From: UBA10133 sp964348455
Lineage (GTDB): Bacteria > Patescibacteriota > Microgenomatia > UBA1400 > MFAQ01
Reading direction: 5' to 3'
NCBI GenBank assembly: GCA_964348455.1
Contig: CAYGCQ010000017.1
Span: forward strand, 1-27,042
DNA length: 27,042 nucleotides
How positions within the stretch are numbered: the stretch's first letter is position 1; each line of letters begins with the position of its first letter. Under the pieces are notes generated by a model. That model saw only the letters and a list, made by a program, of their open reading frames with translations, was not told the origin of the DNA and ran no database searches. A program made the position numbers and the translations under genes. Of the stretch, positions 1 to 7,462 are shown piece by piece.

Positions 1-2
1 GG

Positions 3-752
3 TTATTTGAAGTGGAATTTTACAACAGCGAAATAATCCCCATATTGTCCCTTGTCCTTGCAGGCTTAAACCTAATGCAGGAATACATGGATCCTATTGA
101 ATCACTCAGTACTTTAAAAGTGTCAATGAATATTCCAACCCTTGAAGGAGCAGTTGAGGGTTTGGGAAATATCCTCATCTTGGAGAAGACTCCCTCATCA
201 GAAGTGGCATATATTCCGATGGTGGTATTAATAGAATCCGGTGTTAAACATAGTGAATCTTTGAAACAAGTTATTCAATATTACAAAAGACTATTTGAAA
301 TAGAAGAAGATATACTTTTAGAATCATGCTGCTACTCAAATCAACTCTATAACTATACAAAATACATGCCTATCAGTATTGCAGAAAAATTGACTAACAA
401 AACAGCAACAAGAATTGATTTTCTACCAAAACTTACGCCTGAAGAAGTCCCTGTATACAAGCTACAAGAGTTAAATGGCATTATGACATGGTCAAAAAAT
501 ATACTAATCAATAAGAATAAAAACTATAGAAGATATGATTCTACTAACAATATTTTAAATATAATTAAGGAAACAAATTTTATGAAAAAAAATAAAAAAT
601 TGTTGAGAATGCTTACTCCAATAACAATTTCAGGATCCGAAAAACAAGCCATGTTAATTTTTTTACTGAAATATATAGAGTCGCATAACAGTGAGATGTA
701 TGATGAAATAAAAATTAAAGCATTAGAATATTATAATTTTTCAAAAACATGA
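3..752 (+). CDS. Unknown protein, 5' end cut by window edge
   Basis: The frame is open from base 3, so the true start probably lies upstream; the first internal start codon is GTG at 12. About 249 residues are visible. I recognise no catalytic motif. The sequence is mostly alpha-helical in character, rich in Ile, Asn and Lys, with a segment LTPEEVPVYKLQEL near residue 145 that resembles the inter-domain helices seen between the nucleotide-binding and swivelling domains of PEP-utilising enzymes. It overlaps the next gene by four bases (ATGA, 749-752), so the two are probably translationally coupled. Because the neighbour is an isolated phosphohistidine domain, this protein may be the middle part of a split PEP-synthase-like or rifampin-phosphotransferase-like enzyme. 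That role is inference from position only. No signal peptide or membrane segment is evident. Confidence 0.6.
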   Translation, partial: LFEVEFYNSEIIPILSLVLAGLNLMQEYMDPIESLSTLKVSMNIPTLEGAVEGLGNILILEKTPSSEVAYIPMVVLIESGVKHSESLKQVIQYYKRLFEIEEDILLESCCYSNQLYNYTKYMPISIAEKLTNKTATRIDFLPKLTPEEVPVYKLQELNGIMTWSKNILINKNKNYRRYDSTNNILNIIKETNFMKKNKKLLRMLTPITISGSEKQAMLIFLLKYIESHNSEMYDEIKIKALEYYNFSKT

Positions 753-1069
753 TTATCTCTGGTACAGGGGTTTCTCAGGGAAAAGGGGTTGGAAAGGTGC
801 GGTTAGTGTTTTCTATCAAGGATTTTGATTTGGTCCAGGACGGAGAGATAGTAGTGACCAAAAGCGCTACTCCTGATTTTGTCTTGATACTAGACAAAGC
901 CCTTTGCTTAATTGCGGATGAAGGGGGTGTGACATCCCACATTGCTATTGTATGCAGGGAGCTGGAGAAATCTGCCATTGTTGGAACTAGAACGGGCTCG
1001 ATGATATTAAAAAATGGGCAAATAATTGAATTTGATTGTTCTACTGGAATTATAACGGCTCATGATTGA
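749..1069 (+). CDS. Free-standing PEP-utilising enzyme mobile (phosphohistidine swivelling) domain
   Basis: This 106-residue protein is essentially only the phosphohistidine domain of PEP synthase, PPDK and PTS enzyme I. The opening GTGVSQGKGVGKVRLV matches the family's GxGxSpGxaxGkv start, and EGGVTSHIAIVCRE carries the phosphorylatable His at residue 64 in the TSHxAI motif. In the known families this domain swings between a nucleotide site and a PEP or substrate site, carrying phosphate on the His. Here there is no ATP-grasp or TIM-barrel domain in the same chain. It overlaps the upstream gene by 4 bases and the downstream methyltransferase by 8, so the three are one translational unit. It may act in trans with partner subunits, one of which could lie upstream of the window. 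The domain call is firm; the reaction is unknown. Confidence 0.85.
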   Translation: MIISGTGVSQGKGVGKVRLVFSIKDFDLVQDGEIVVTKSATPDFVLILDKALCLIADEGGVTSHIAIVCRELEKSAIVGTRTGSMILKNGQIIEFDCSTGIITAHD

Positions 1070-1847
1070 TTTTAAGATTGCAATTGATAAACTTTGTAAT
1101 GTTTTCGATAATAATCCTGGTTTGTCCCAAAAATTTTATTTAAAGTGGGGGGTTGACAAGAAAGATTTTAAAAGAAAGATTTATAATCCTTTAACACACG
1201 GAGGTTACATGTCCAAGCTGATATCACTTAACAATCTTAATCTATCAGAAATAAATAGCGTACTAGATATTGGTCCAGAAATGGGTCTTGAAGTTTTTAT
1301 GCTATCAGAGTTTGCCAAAAGTATTACCGTTTGTGATCCTGATCAATCTAATTTAGATCTTATAAGGGAAATGGCTAGTCATTATATTAATGAGAAGGGC
1401 GAATATATTAATAATTTTATTGAATACAGAGCTTTGGGTTTTAATAATAATGAGGTATTTTCTAGAGAGGAAATAAAAAGGTATGAAAGTATAGTAAATA
1501 AATTAGGACATTCTTTACCGGCTTTTTATAATGTGACTTCCGTAGATTCAATAAATTCCCTGAGAGTTAGGTATGATTTAATATTTATTCATAAAATATT
1601 AACGACAATTACAAGGTTGGGTGACAAAAAGTCTTTTGATGTGTTTATTGATGCAGTCGAAAATACTAAAGAATTAATGACTTCCAGTGGAAAATGTTCT
1701 TGGACAGAACCAGAATTTGTTTTTGATCAGAAAGGGATATTAAATAACATTTCTAAAATAAATGGTGTAAATGTGAAGCTGTTAGAGTATGTTCCCGAGG
1801 GGATATCTGAAAAATTTATCCAGATAATATTATCTAATGATTGCTAA
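1062..1847 (+). CDS. Class I SAM-dependent methyltransferase-like protein
   Basis: The 261-residue protein contains a Rossmann-type motif I, SVLDIGPEMGLEV at about residues 66-78, followed by an acidic end of strand 2, TVCDPDQSN at about 89-97. Both are typical of class I S-adenosylmethionine methyltransferases. The C-terminal half is diverged and I cannot name a substrate. The unusual loop GPEMG in place of GxGxG is still within the family's range. Translation starts inside the end of the phosphohistidine-domain gene (8-base overlap), arguing for co-expression. The gene converges on the histidine ammonia-lyase gene with a 44-base gap that holds only a weak short inverted repeat (GTATT/AATAC). 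A small-molecule methyltransferase in a short biosynthetic or modification pathway is the likeliest role, by inference. Confidence 0.65.
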   Translation: MIDFKIAIDKLCNVFDNNPGLSQKFYLKWGVDKKDFKRKIYNPLTHGGYMSKLISLNNLNLSEINSVLDIGPEMGLEVFMLSEFAKSITVCDPDQSNLDLIREMASHYINEKGEYINNFIEYRALGFNNNEVFSREEIKRYESIVNKLGHSLPAFYNVTSVDSINSLRVRYDLIFIHKILTTITRLGDKKSFDVFIDAVENTKELMTSSGKCSWTEPEFVFDQKGILNNISKINGVNVKLLEYVPEGISEKFIQIILSNDC

Positions 1848-1891
1848 AATGGGCTCGATGACTGCTGGAATGTATTAAAAAAAATACTTGA

Positions 1892-3397
1892 TTAAGGCTT
1901 TATTTTTTCGGCGAAAGGGATTAAGTTTTGGTTGATTTCTTTGATGTATTTATAGAAGATGTTGTCTTCTTCGAAGAAAGGAACTATCTTCCGTACTTCT
2001 TTGTAGAGTATCGAGGTTTTTTTACTAAGTTTTAGTTTTGGATTTTTAATTAATCTGATATCTATTGCTTGGCAGGCAGTTATCAGTTCAATTGAAAGAA
2101 TGTTTTTGACATTCTCCAGTATCTCTCTTGCTTTTCTAGATGAAATAGTTCCCATTGATACGAGATCTTCAATGTTAGCTGAGGTTGGAATAGAGTCAAC
2201 AGAAGCGGGGTGGGCGAGTATTTTATTTTCTGATGCTAAAGCCGCTGTAGTGTATTGGGGTATCATGAAGCCTGAATTTAAACCCCCTTTTATAACCAGA
2301 AACGCCGGGAGTCCATTGCTTGTGGAAGGGTCCAGAAGACTAGCAATTCTTCTGTCTGAAACATTTCCTATTTCAGAAATGGCAATGCCTGCTGTATCCA
2401 TAGCTATTGCGACTGGCTCCCCGTGGAAATTACCACCGGATATTACTTCGGGTTTGTCACCATTAAAAATTAAAGGATTGTCAGTTACGCTGTTGACTTC
2501 GGTATTTACAACTTTGCTAACATAATAAAAAGCCTCTCTGATTGCTCCGTGAATTTGCGGTAAACATCTAAATGAGTAAGCTTCCTGAATTCTGGTGTCA
2601 TCGATAAAGGTACTTCTTTTGAGAGCTCTTCTTAGGTTCTTGGCAGTTTTTATTTGACCCTTGTGTGGTTTGAGGTCACTAATCCTTTTGTCGTAACTTT
2701 TTTTAGTGCCTCTTAGTGCTTGTAAAGAAAGTGCCGCTATGTGGTCGGCTAAATAAATTAATTTTTTTGCATCGCATATAACCGAAGTTGCAACGGAGGT
2801 CATGGTAGAAGTGTTATTGATTAAGGCTAACCCTTCTTTGGATTGAAGTACTACAGGATTTATTTTTGCTTTTGCTAATGCTTCCTTTCCTGACAAGATT
2901 TCTCCTCTATACTCAGCCTCTCCTTTTCCTATTAAAACAAGAATCACGTGAGCCGATGGAGCCAAGTCTCCGCTACTGCCAACAGATCCTTTTTCTGGGA
3001 CTAGGGGATGAACTCCTCTGTTTAGCATTTTGACAAGAGTTTTGACTGTAGAAAGTCTTATTCCAGAATGACCTTTGCACAAATAGTTGGCCATTAGAAA
3101 CATGATTCCTCTAACTGTTTCTGTGGGAAGATAATCTCCAACACCAGTTGCATGAGATAAAATTAGATTTTCTTGTAGTTTGGCGGTTTTATCTCCATCA
3201 ATGACAATGTCTTTAAACGCTCCAAACCCTGTAGTGATTCCATATATGACTTTCTTATTCTTGACAGCATCATCAACAATTTTCCTTCCGGCGTTGATTT
3301 TTTTTGTTACTGCTTTTGATATTTTAACTTTATTGAAGTTTCTTGAAATATCAACAACTTTTTTGGCTGTAATTGGTTTTCTGTCTATGATATGCAT
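1892..3397 (-). CDS. hutH: Histidine ammonia-lyase (MIO aromatic ammonia-lyase family)
   Basis: HAL deaminates L-histidine to trans-urocanate using the self-formed MIO electrophile. With the start at 3397 the register matches Pseudomonas putida HAL closely: Tyr52 in IYGITTGFG, His82 in LILSHATGVG, the MIO triad at 141-143, then AYSFRCLPQIHG, SGGNFHGEPVA and SIPTSANIEDLVSMG. The His after Ser and the Glu in the last motif favour histidine over tyrosine or phenylalanine. The MIO triad reads Ser-Ser-Gly instead of the usual Ala-Ser-Gly. In-frame GTG (3421) and ATG (3415) starts exist upstream, but they fall inside a palindrome and add residues the family lacks. No SD is visible. No other hut gene lies in the window, so it may work in isolation or on another amino acid. 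Length is normal (501 residues). Confidence 0.88.
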   Translation of the reverse strand: MHIIDRKPITAKKVVDISRNFNKVKISKAVTKKINAGRKIVDDAVKNKKVIYGITTGFGAFKDIVIDGDKTAKLQENLILSHATGVGDYLPTETVRGIMFLMANYLCKGHSGIRLSTVKTLVKMLNRGVHPLVPEKGSVGSSGDLAPSAHVILVLIGKGEAEYRGEILSGKEALAKAKINPVVLQSKEGLALINNTSTMTSVATSVICDAKKLIYLADHIAALSLQALRGTKKSYDKRISDLKPHKGQIKTAKNLRRALKRSTFIDDTRIQEAYSFRCLPQIHGAIREAFYYVSKVVNTEVNSVTDNPLIFNGDKPEVISGGNFHGEPVAIAMDTAGIAISEIGNVSDRRIASLLDPSTSNGLPAFLVIKGGLNSGFMIPQYTTAALASENKILAHPASVDSIPTSANIEDLVSMGTISSRKAREILENVKNILSIELITACQAIDIRLIKNPKLKLSKKTSILYKEVRKIVPFFEEDNIFYKYIKEINQNLIPFAEKIKP

Positions 3398-3400
3398 ATA

Positions 3401-3422
3401 TAAAAAAGTGCCCATGGGCACT
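3401..3422 (-). terminator. Palindrome plus T-tract between glyS and the ammonia-lyase gene
   Basis: A perfect 16-base palindrome, AGTGCCCATGGGCACT (3407-3422), is followed on the minus strand by six T residues. It has the form of a short intrinsic terminator for transcripts coming from glyS, although the loop would be only about four bases. It ends just four bases before the chosen ammonia-lyase start codon, so it could also act as an attenuator or sequester that start. Confidence 0.5.
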
Positions 3423-3533
3423 AGATCTAAAAAATATTAATTAAATGGTGGTGGCACAAAATATTGCCTATTTGCATAAGCACAATCTATCACATATTGT
3501 TTTGCAATACAACAGATCTTAAAAAAGATGAAA

Positions 3534-4925
3534 TTATTGAAGATTCTTTTGGAGGAAGTCTTTTAGATCTTTGATGTTAATTCTTTCTTGGGTCATGGTA
3601 TCGCGGTCTCGGACAGTGATGCTGTTGTCTGTAAGAGTATCAAAGTCGATGGTGACACAGTAAGGGGTACCTATTTCGTCTTGTCGGCGATATCGTTTGC
3701 CGATGTTTCCCGAGTCGTCAAATTCGCAAGTGTAGTCCCACTTTAGAGAATCAAAGATTTCTTTGGCTTTGGCAACGAGCTCCGGTTTATTTCTAAGTAA
3801 AGGGAAGACAGCTACTTTTACTGGGGATAAGTGCTTTGGGAATTTGAGGACGGTTCTAACTTCTCCGTTGACTTCTTCTTCGGTGTAAGCATCACAAAGA
3901 AGAGCAAAAACTGTTCGACCTACTCCGACAGATGACTCAATTATATGAGGCATGTACTTGGTGTTGGTTGCGGGGTCCAGATAGGAAAGATCTGTTCCCG
4001 AGAATTTTGAGTGCTGAGTAAGGTCGTAGTCACCTCTGGCATGAACACCTTCAAGTTCGTCAAATCCCCAAGGATACTGATATTCGATGTCGTAGGCTTC
4101 TTTGGCATAGAAGACTAAATTTTCGTGTTTGTGCCATTTGAGATTCTCTTCTTTAATCCCAAGTGCTTTATAGTACTCCCAACGATTTTCTCTGAGCTTT
4201 TCGTATTGATTCATTTCATCGTCCGGCTGAGTAAAGTACTGCATTTCCATCTGTTCGAACTCTCTGGTTCTGAAGATGAATTTTCGGGCTGTTATCTCGT
4301 TTCTAAAAGCCTTGCCAACTTGGGCAATACCAAATGGAATTTTGACACGAGAACTGTCTAGGACACTTTTGAAGTTAACGTAAATACCTTGGCAGGTTTC
4401 GCCACGAAGATATGAGGGATTTTCGTTTACGTCGCCCGAAAAGTTACCAAGATTGGACTTGACCAGAAGATTAAAGTTCTTGGCATCTGTAAAGTTGTTT
4501 TTACCACAGTCTGGACATTTAATTTTGGAACTGTTTTCTTTAAACAGCTTGTCAATCTCATCGATAGACATTTTTTCATCTGCTTCGATACCGATTTCAT
4601 TTAGTATTTTATCGACTCTGGTGCGCGAGTGGCACTGCTTGCATTCGACCAAAGGGTCGGAAAAACCACTAACATGTCCACTGGCTTCCCAAATTTTGGG
4701 AGACATGAAAATAGAAGAATCTAAACCAACAATGTCTTCTCTTGTCTGAACCATAAACTTCCACCAAAAATCTTTGACGTTTTTTTCTAGTTCAACACCA
4801 TAAGGACCGAAGTCGTAGATAGCGGCGAAGCCACCATAGATTTCAGAGGAGGGGTAAACAAACCCGCGACGCTTGGCGAGAGAGATAATTTTTTCTAGGG
4901 TGACTGGTTTGGTTGGGTTTGGCAT
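3534..4925 (-). CDS. glyS: Glycyl-tRNA synthetase, single-chain class II type
   Basis: Charges tRNA-Gly with glycine in the cytoplasm. The 463-residue chain is the alpha2 (archaeal/eukaryotic-like) form, not the bacterial alpha2beta2 form. Evidence includes the N-terminal RRGFVYPSSEIYGG followed by YDFGPYGVELEKN, a zinc-ribbon-like insertion with CKQCHS and CPDCGK, class II motif 2 FRNEITARKFIFRTREF, motif 3 SSVGVGRTVFALL, and a C-terminal anticodon-binding domain starting near SPVKVAVFPLL. The start ATG at 4925 leads directly into the conserved N-terminus. A palindromic repeat (4941-4974) sits in the short gap to aspS; its outer arm read on the minus strand gives TATAAAT about 16 bases before this start, so the repeat may supply a -10 element. 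No SD is seen. Confidence 0.97.
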   Translation of the reverse strand: MPNPTKPVTLEKIISLAKRRGFVYPSSEIYGGFAAIYDFGPYGVELEKNVKDFWWKFMVQTREDIVGLDSSIFMSPKIWEASGHVSGFSDPLVECKQCHSRTRVDKILNEIGIEADEKMSIDEIDKLFKENSSKIKCPDCGKNNFTDAKNFNLLVKSNLGNFSGDVNENPSYLRGETCQGIYVNFKSVLDSSRVKIPFGIAQVGKAFRNEITARKFIFRTREFEQMEMQYFTQPDDEMNQYEKLRENRWEYYKALGIKEENLKWHKHENLVFYAKEAYDIEYQYPWGFDELEGVHARGDYDLTQHSKFSGTDLSYLDPATNTKYMPHIIESSVGVGRTVFALLCDAYTEEEVNGEVRTVLKFPKHLSPVKVAVFPLLRNKPELVAKAKEIFDSLKWDYTCEFDDSGNIGKRYRRQDEIGTPYCVTIDFDTLTDNSITVRDRDTMTQERINIKDLKDFLQKNLQ

Positions 4926-4940
4926 TTTTTCGTTGAGTTT

Positions 4941-4974
4941 ATTTATATAGATTCCCGATCAGGTCGGGAATGAC
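4941..4974. repeat. Dispersed palindromic repeat, GGAATGACA family
   Basis: This short intergenic copy consists of ATTTATATAG followed by ATTCCCGATC and AGGTCGGGAATGACA, so the arms ATTCCCGA/TCGGGAAT pair. The same outer flank, ATTTATATAGATT, occurs at 17799, 19734 and 26586. It lies between aspS and glyS. Confidence 0.9.
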
Positions 4975-4982
4975 AGTGACTA

Positions 4983-6308
4983 CTACTTTATGGTGGAGAG
5001 GCGGATGTCGATACGTTCCATGTCTCTAGGAAACATAGAAGCTTCTCTAACATTCTTTAGGCCCAAGATGTACATTGTCATACGTTCAGCGCCAAGAGCA
5101 AAGCCACCAAGAGCCGGTGAGCCATATTTGAATGCTTGTAAGTAAAGAGTGACCTCTTCTTCTTTTAGTCCCCACCCTTTAACATTTTTAAGGATGCTTT
5201 CGTAGTCGTTCAGACGTTGACCACCCGAAGACCACTCAACTCCTCGACAGAGCAGATCAACACTTAAAGCATATTCCGGATCTGAAGGGTCAGGGTAACA
5301 GTAGAAGGGTTTGTTCTTGGTAAGAAAATGAGAGACGAAGACCAGGTCAGAACCTTTTTCTTCTTTTGCCCATGCGCAGATTTCACGTTCGTCTTCAGGT
5401 GCCAGATCTTTTTCTTTTCGACAATCTCTTCCTGTTCTTTTGAAAATTATTTCCTGAGCATCTCGTAACTTTAGTATTGGAAATTTTTCGGACATGAGGG
5501 GAATGGTGGCTTCGAAAAGTGAAAGTTCTTTTTGGCATTTTTCTTCAACCTCCTTAAAAATATATCTTACGACATACTCTTCCAGATCTAAGACGTCTTC
5601 CCATGACTCGATAAAGTTAAACTCTGCGTCTAAGCTAGTTGCTTCAGTGAGGTGCCTGGTGGTAGTCGATGGTTCGGCACGAAAGATTTTATTGACACTA
5701 AAGACTCTTTCAAAAGCGGTAGTCAAGAGGGACTTGTATAGCTGAGGACTTTGAGAAAGATAGGCTTCGTGATCAAAATACTTGACTTTGAATACTTCTG
5801 CGCCACCTTCAGGAACAGCATTGATAATTGAAGGAGATTGGAATTCTAAGAAGTCTTTTGCTACCAGAGCTTTTCGAAAGGCATCGATAATGACGGCTTG
5901 AACTTTGAAGATGGCTTGAATCTTTGGGTGACGAAGAGAAAGTGAGCGATTGTCTAGGAGGATCGAGAGCTCAACATCGAGTGATGGCTTGCCCATGTCG
6001 AGAGGTAGTTCAGATGATCTGGAGAGGACAGTAAGTTTTGTGGCTTCCATTTCTACGGTACCAGTGACTATATTTGGATTAATGAGTCTTTCGGGCCTGG
6101 CCTTTACGAGGCCTTCAATGCTAACAACTTCTTCCAGCTTAAGTGAACCAAGAAGCTCACCTGTACCAACTATTTGAATTAGACCAGTTCGATCTCGAAG
6201 GTCTATAAAAACAATTTTGCTGTGATCGCGTTTGGTGTTAACCCAACCCTTGAGAGTAACTGTTTGGCCTACTTTGTTGATTGTTTCGGTAACTAGTGTG
6301 CGTTCCAT
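4983..6308 (-). CDS. aspS: Aspartyl-tRNA synthetase, archaeal type (possibly non-discriminating)
   Basis: Charges tRNA-Asp, and in non-discriminating forms also tRNA-Asn, with aspartate. The 441-residue length is that of the archaeal/eukaryotic-type enzyme; the bacterial form with its GAD insertion is near 590. An N-terminal OB-fold anticodon-binding domain (about 1-105, with LKGWVNTKRDHSKIVFIDLRD) precedes the class II core. Motif 2 is FRAEPSTTTRHLTEATSLD and motif 3 is GGFALGAERMTMYILGL, followed by the archaeal-type MFPRD. No asparaginyl-tRNA synthetase or gatCAB gene is visible here, so tRNA specificity cannot be decided. A TATAAT box ends 8 bases before the ATG and points to a leaderless mRNA. 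The promoter region is divergent with murB. Confidence 0.95.
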   Translation of the reverse strand: MERTLVTETINKVGQTVTLKGWVNTKRDHSKIVFIDLRDRTGLIQIVGTGELLGSLKLEEVVSIEGLVKARPERLINPNIVTGTVEMEATKLTVLSRSSELPLDMGKPSLDVELSILLDNRSLSLRHPKIQAIFKVQAVIIDAFRKALVAKDFLEFQSPSIINAVPEGGAEVFKVKYFDHEAYLSQSPQLYKSLLTTAFERVFSVNKIFRAEPSTTTRHLTEATSLDAEFNFIESWEDVLDLEEYVVRYIFKEVEEKCQKELSLFEATIPLMSEKFPILKLRDAQEIIFKRTGRDCRKEKDLAPEDEREICAWAKEEKGSDLVFVSHFLTKNKPFYCYPDPSDPEYALSVDLLCRGVEWSSGGQRLNDYESILKNVKGWGLKEEEVTLYLQAFKYGSPALGGFALGAERMTMYILGLKNVREASMFPRDMERIDIRLSTIK

Positions 6309-6316
6309 TAAGATTG

Positions 6317-6322
6317 ATTATA
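6317..6322 (-). promoter_or_regulatory. -10 element of aspS, leaderless arrangement
   Basis: TATAAT on the minus strand with an 8-base gap to the aspS ATG at 6308. No SD lies between them, so the transcript would begin at or next to the start codon. Confidence 0.65.
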
Positions 6323-6350
6323 ACCCAATGAGGTATGCTGATACGTCTGG

Positions 6351-6359
6351 TGATAGAAT
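6351..6359 (+). promoter_or_regulatory. Extended -10 element of murB
   Basis: TGaTAGAAT (TG at 6351-6352, TAGAAT at 6354-6359). The gap to the in-frame TTG at 6368 is 8 bases, matching the leaderless pattern of this window. It is divergent from the aspS promoter. Confidence 0.6.
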
Positions 6360-6367
6360 TATTATGC

Positions 6368-7444
6368 TTGATTAATGTAGAAGGGTTAATTAAAAGTTTG
6401 GGCGAGGAAAGGGTCAAGATAAATGAGCCCTTGTCCTCACACACAACTTTGAGGATTGGTGGGCCGGCTGATTATTTTTATGAAGCAACAAACTCCGGAG
6501 AACTGATTAAGGCGGTAAGACTTGCTAGAACTTTTGGTGTTCCAGTGACTGTGATTGGAAGCGGTAGTAATATTTTGGTGTCGGATTTGGGTATTCGAGG
6601 TTTGGTAGTTCGGAATAAAGATGGAAAAATTGAGATTGTGGATAAAAAAAGAAATCCAAAATTTTTAGGTAAACTCTTGAATCAAATTCGAGATGGAATC
6701 TATAGTGAGGCTAGATGGATCGGAAGCCACAAAGGAACAATGAAATATGACTTCGACGACTTAAATTATGATGAGTCCAAGTATCCAGACGTGGAAGTAA
6801 TAATTGATAGTGGTGTAAATCTTCAGATGGCAATGGTGCAGCTATTGGAACGGGGAATAACCGGATTGCAGTGGTATGCCAGAATTCCAGGAACTCTGGG
6901 CGGAGCTGTTTTTAACAATATTCACGGTGGGAGCCATGTTTTCTCTGAGATTGTTTCTGCTGTAGTTGTACTAACAAATCAGGGCGATGTTGTAAAAATA
7001 CCTGCTAAGAGTATGAAGTTTGAGTATGATAAGTCTAGAATTCATAGAACCGGGGAAATTGTTTTGGAGGTGATTCTTAATCTGAAAAGAGGAGATGCTG
7101 AAAAAGCAAAATTTGTGGCTGATGAATGGAGAAAAAGAAAATCTATACAACCAGTAAATTCTGCGGGTTGTACTTTCAAAAATATTTCAAATGAAGACCG
7201 AGAAGTACTTGGATATCCAACTACATCTGTCGGATATGTAATAGAGCATGTATTAAACATGACGGGTTACAAAGTAGGTGGCGCGGCAATTTCAGTGGAT
7301 CATCACAACTTTATAATAAATAAAGGTAAAGCAACAGCAAAGGACTATTTTGCTTTAAGAAATGAAATCGTCAAGCGTGCAAGGGAGACAGTGGGAGTAG
7401 AATTGGCAGACGAGATAGTATATTTAGGAGACTTTAATTATTAA
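6368..7444 (+). CDS. murB: UDP-N-acetylenolpyruvoylglucosamine reductase MurB with central insertion
   Basis: Reduces UDP-GlcNAc-enolpyruvate to UDP-MurNAc with NADPH via bound FAD, the second committed step of peptidoglycan synthesis. Visible family motifs are LSSHTTLRIGGPADYF, VIGSGSNILVSDLGIRGL (FAD pyrophosphate loop), ARIPGTLGGAVFNN, AGCTFKN and the late Glu in VELADEIVYLGDF. The proton-donor Ser of the usual SxGSxFKNP region is Cys here (AGC). Roughly 48 residues (about 6640-6785) separate the GLVVRNKDGKIEIV strand from DVEVIIDSGVNL; most MurBs have only a short turn there. The TTG at 6368 is chosen because an extended -10 ends 8 bases before it; an ATG at 6335 is in frame but lies upstream of that -10. 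murA follows after 18 bases. Confidence 0.93.
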   Translation: MINVEGLIKSLGEERVKINEPLSSHTTLRIGGPADYFYEATNSGELIKAVRLARTFGVPVTVIGSGSNILVSDLGIRGLVVRNKDGKIEIVDKKRNPKFLGKLLNQIRDGIYSEARWIGSHKGTMKYDFDDLNYDESKYPDVEVIIDSGVNLQMAMVQLLERGITGLQWYARIPGTLGGAVFNNIHGGSHVFSEIVSAVVVLTNQGDVVKIPAKSMKFEYDKSRIHRTGEIVLEVILNLKRGDAEKAKFVADEWRKRKSIQPVNSAGCTFKNISNEDREVLGYPTTSVGYVIEHVLNMTGYKVGGAAISVDHHNFIINKGKATAKDYFALRNEIVKRARETVGVELADEIVYLGDFNY

Positions 7445-7462
7445 TTCGATTAATTAAATTAG

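Noticed and set aside
2100..2525. 141-codon open frame on the plus strand
   Set aside because: It is antisense to the highly conserved C-terminal half of the ammonia-lyase.
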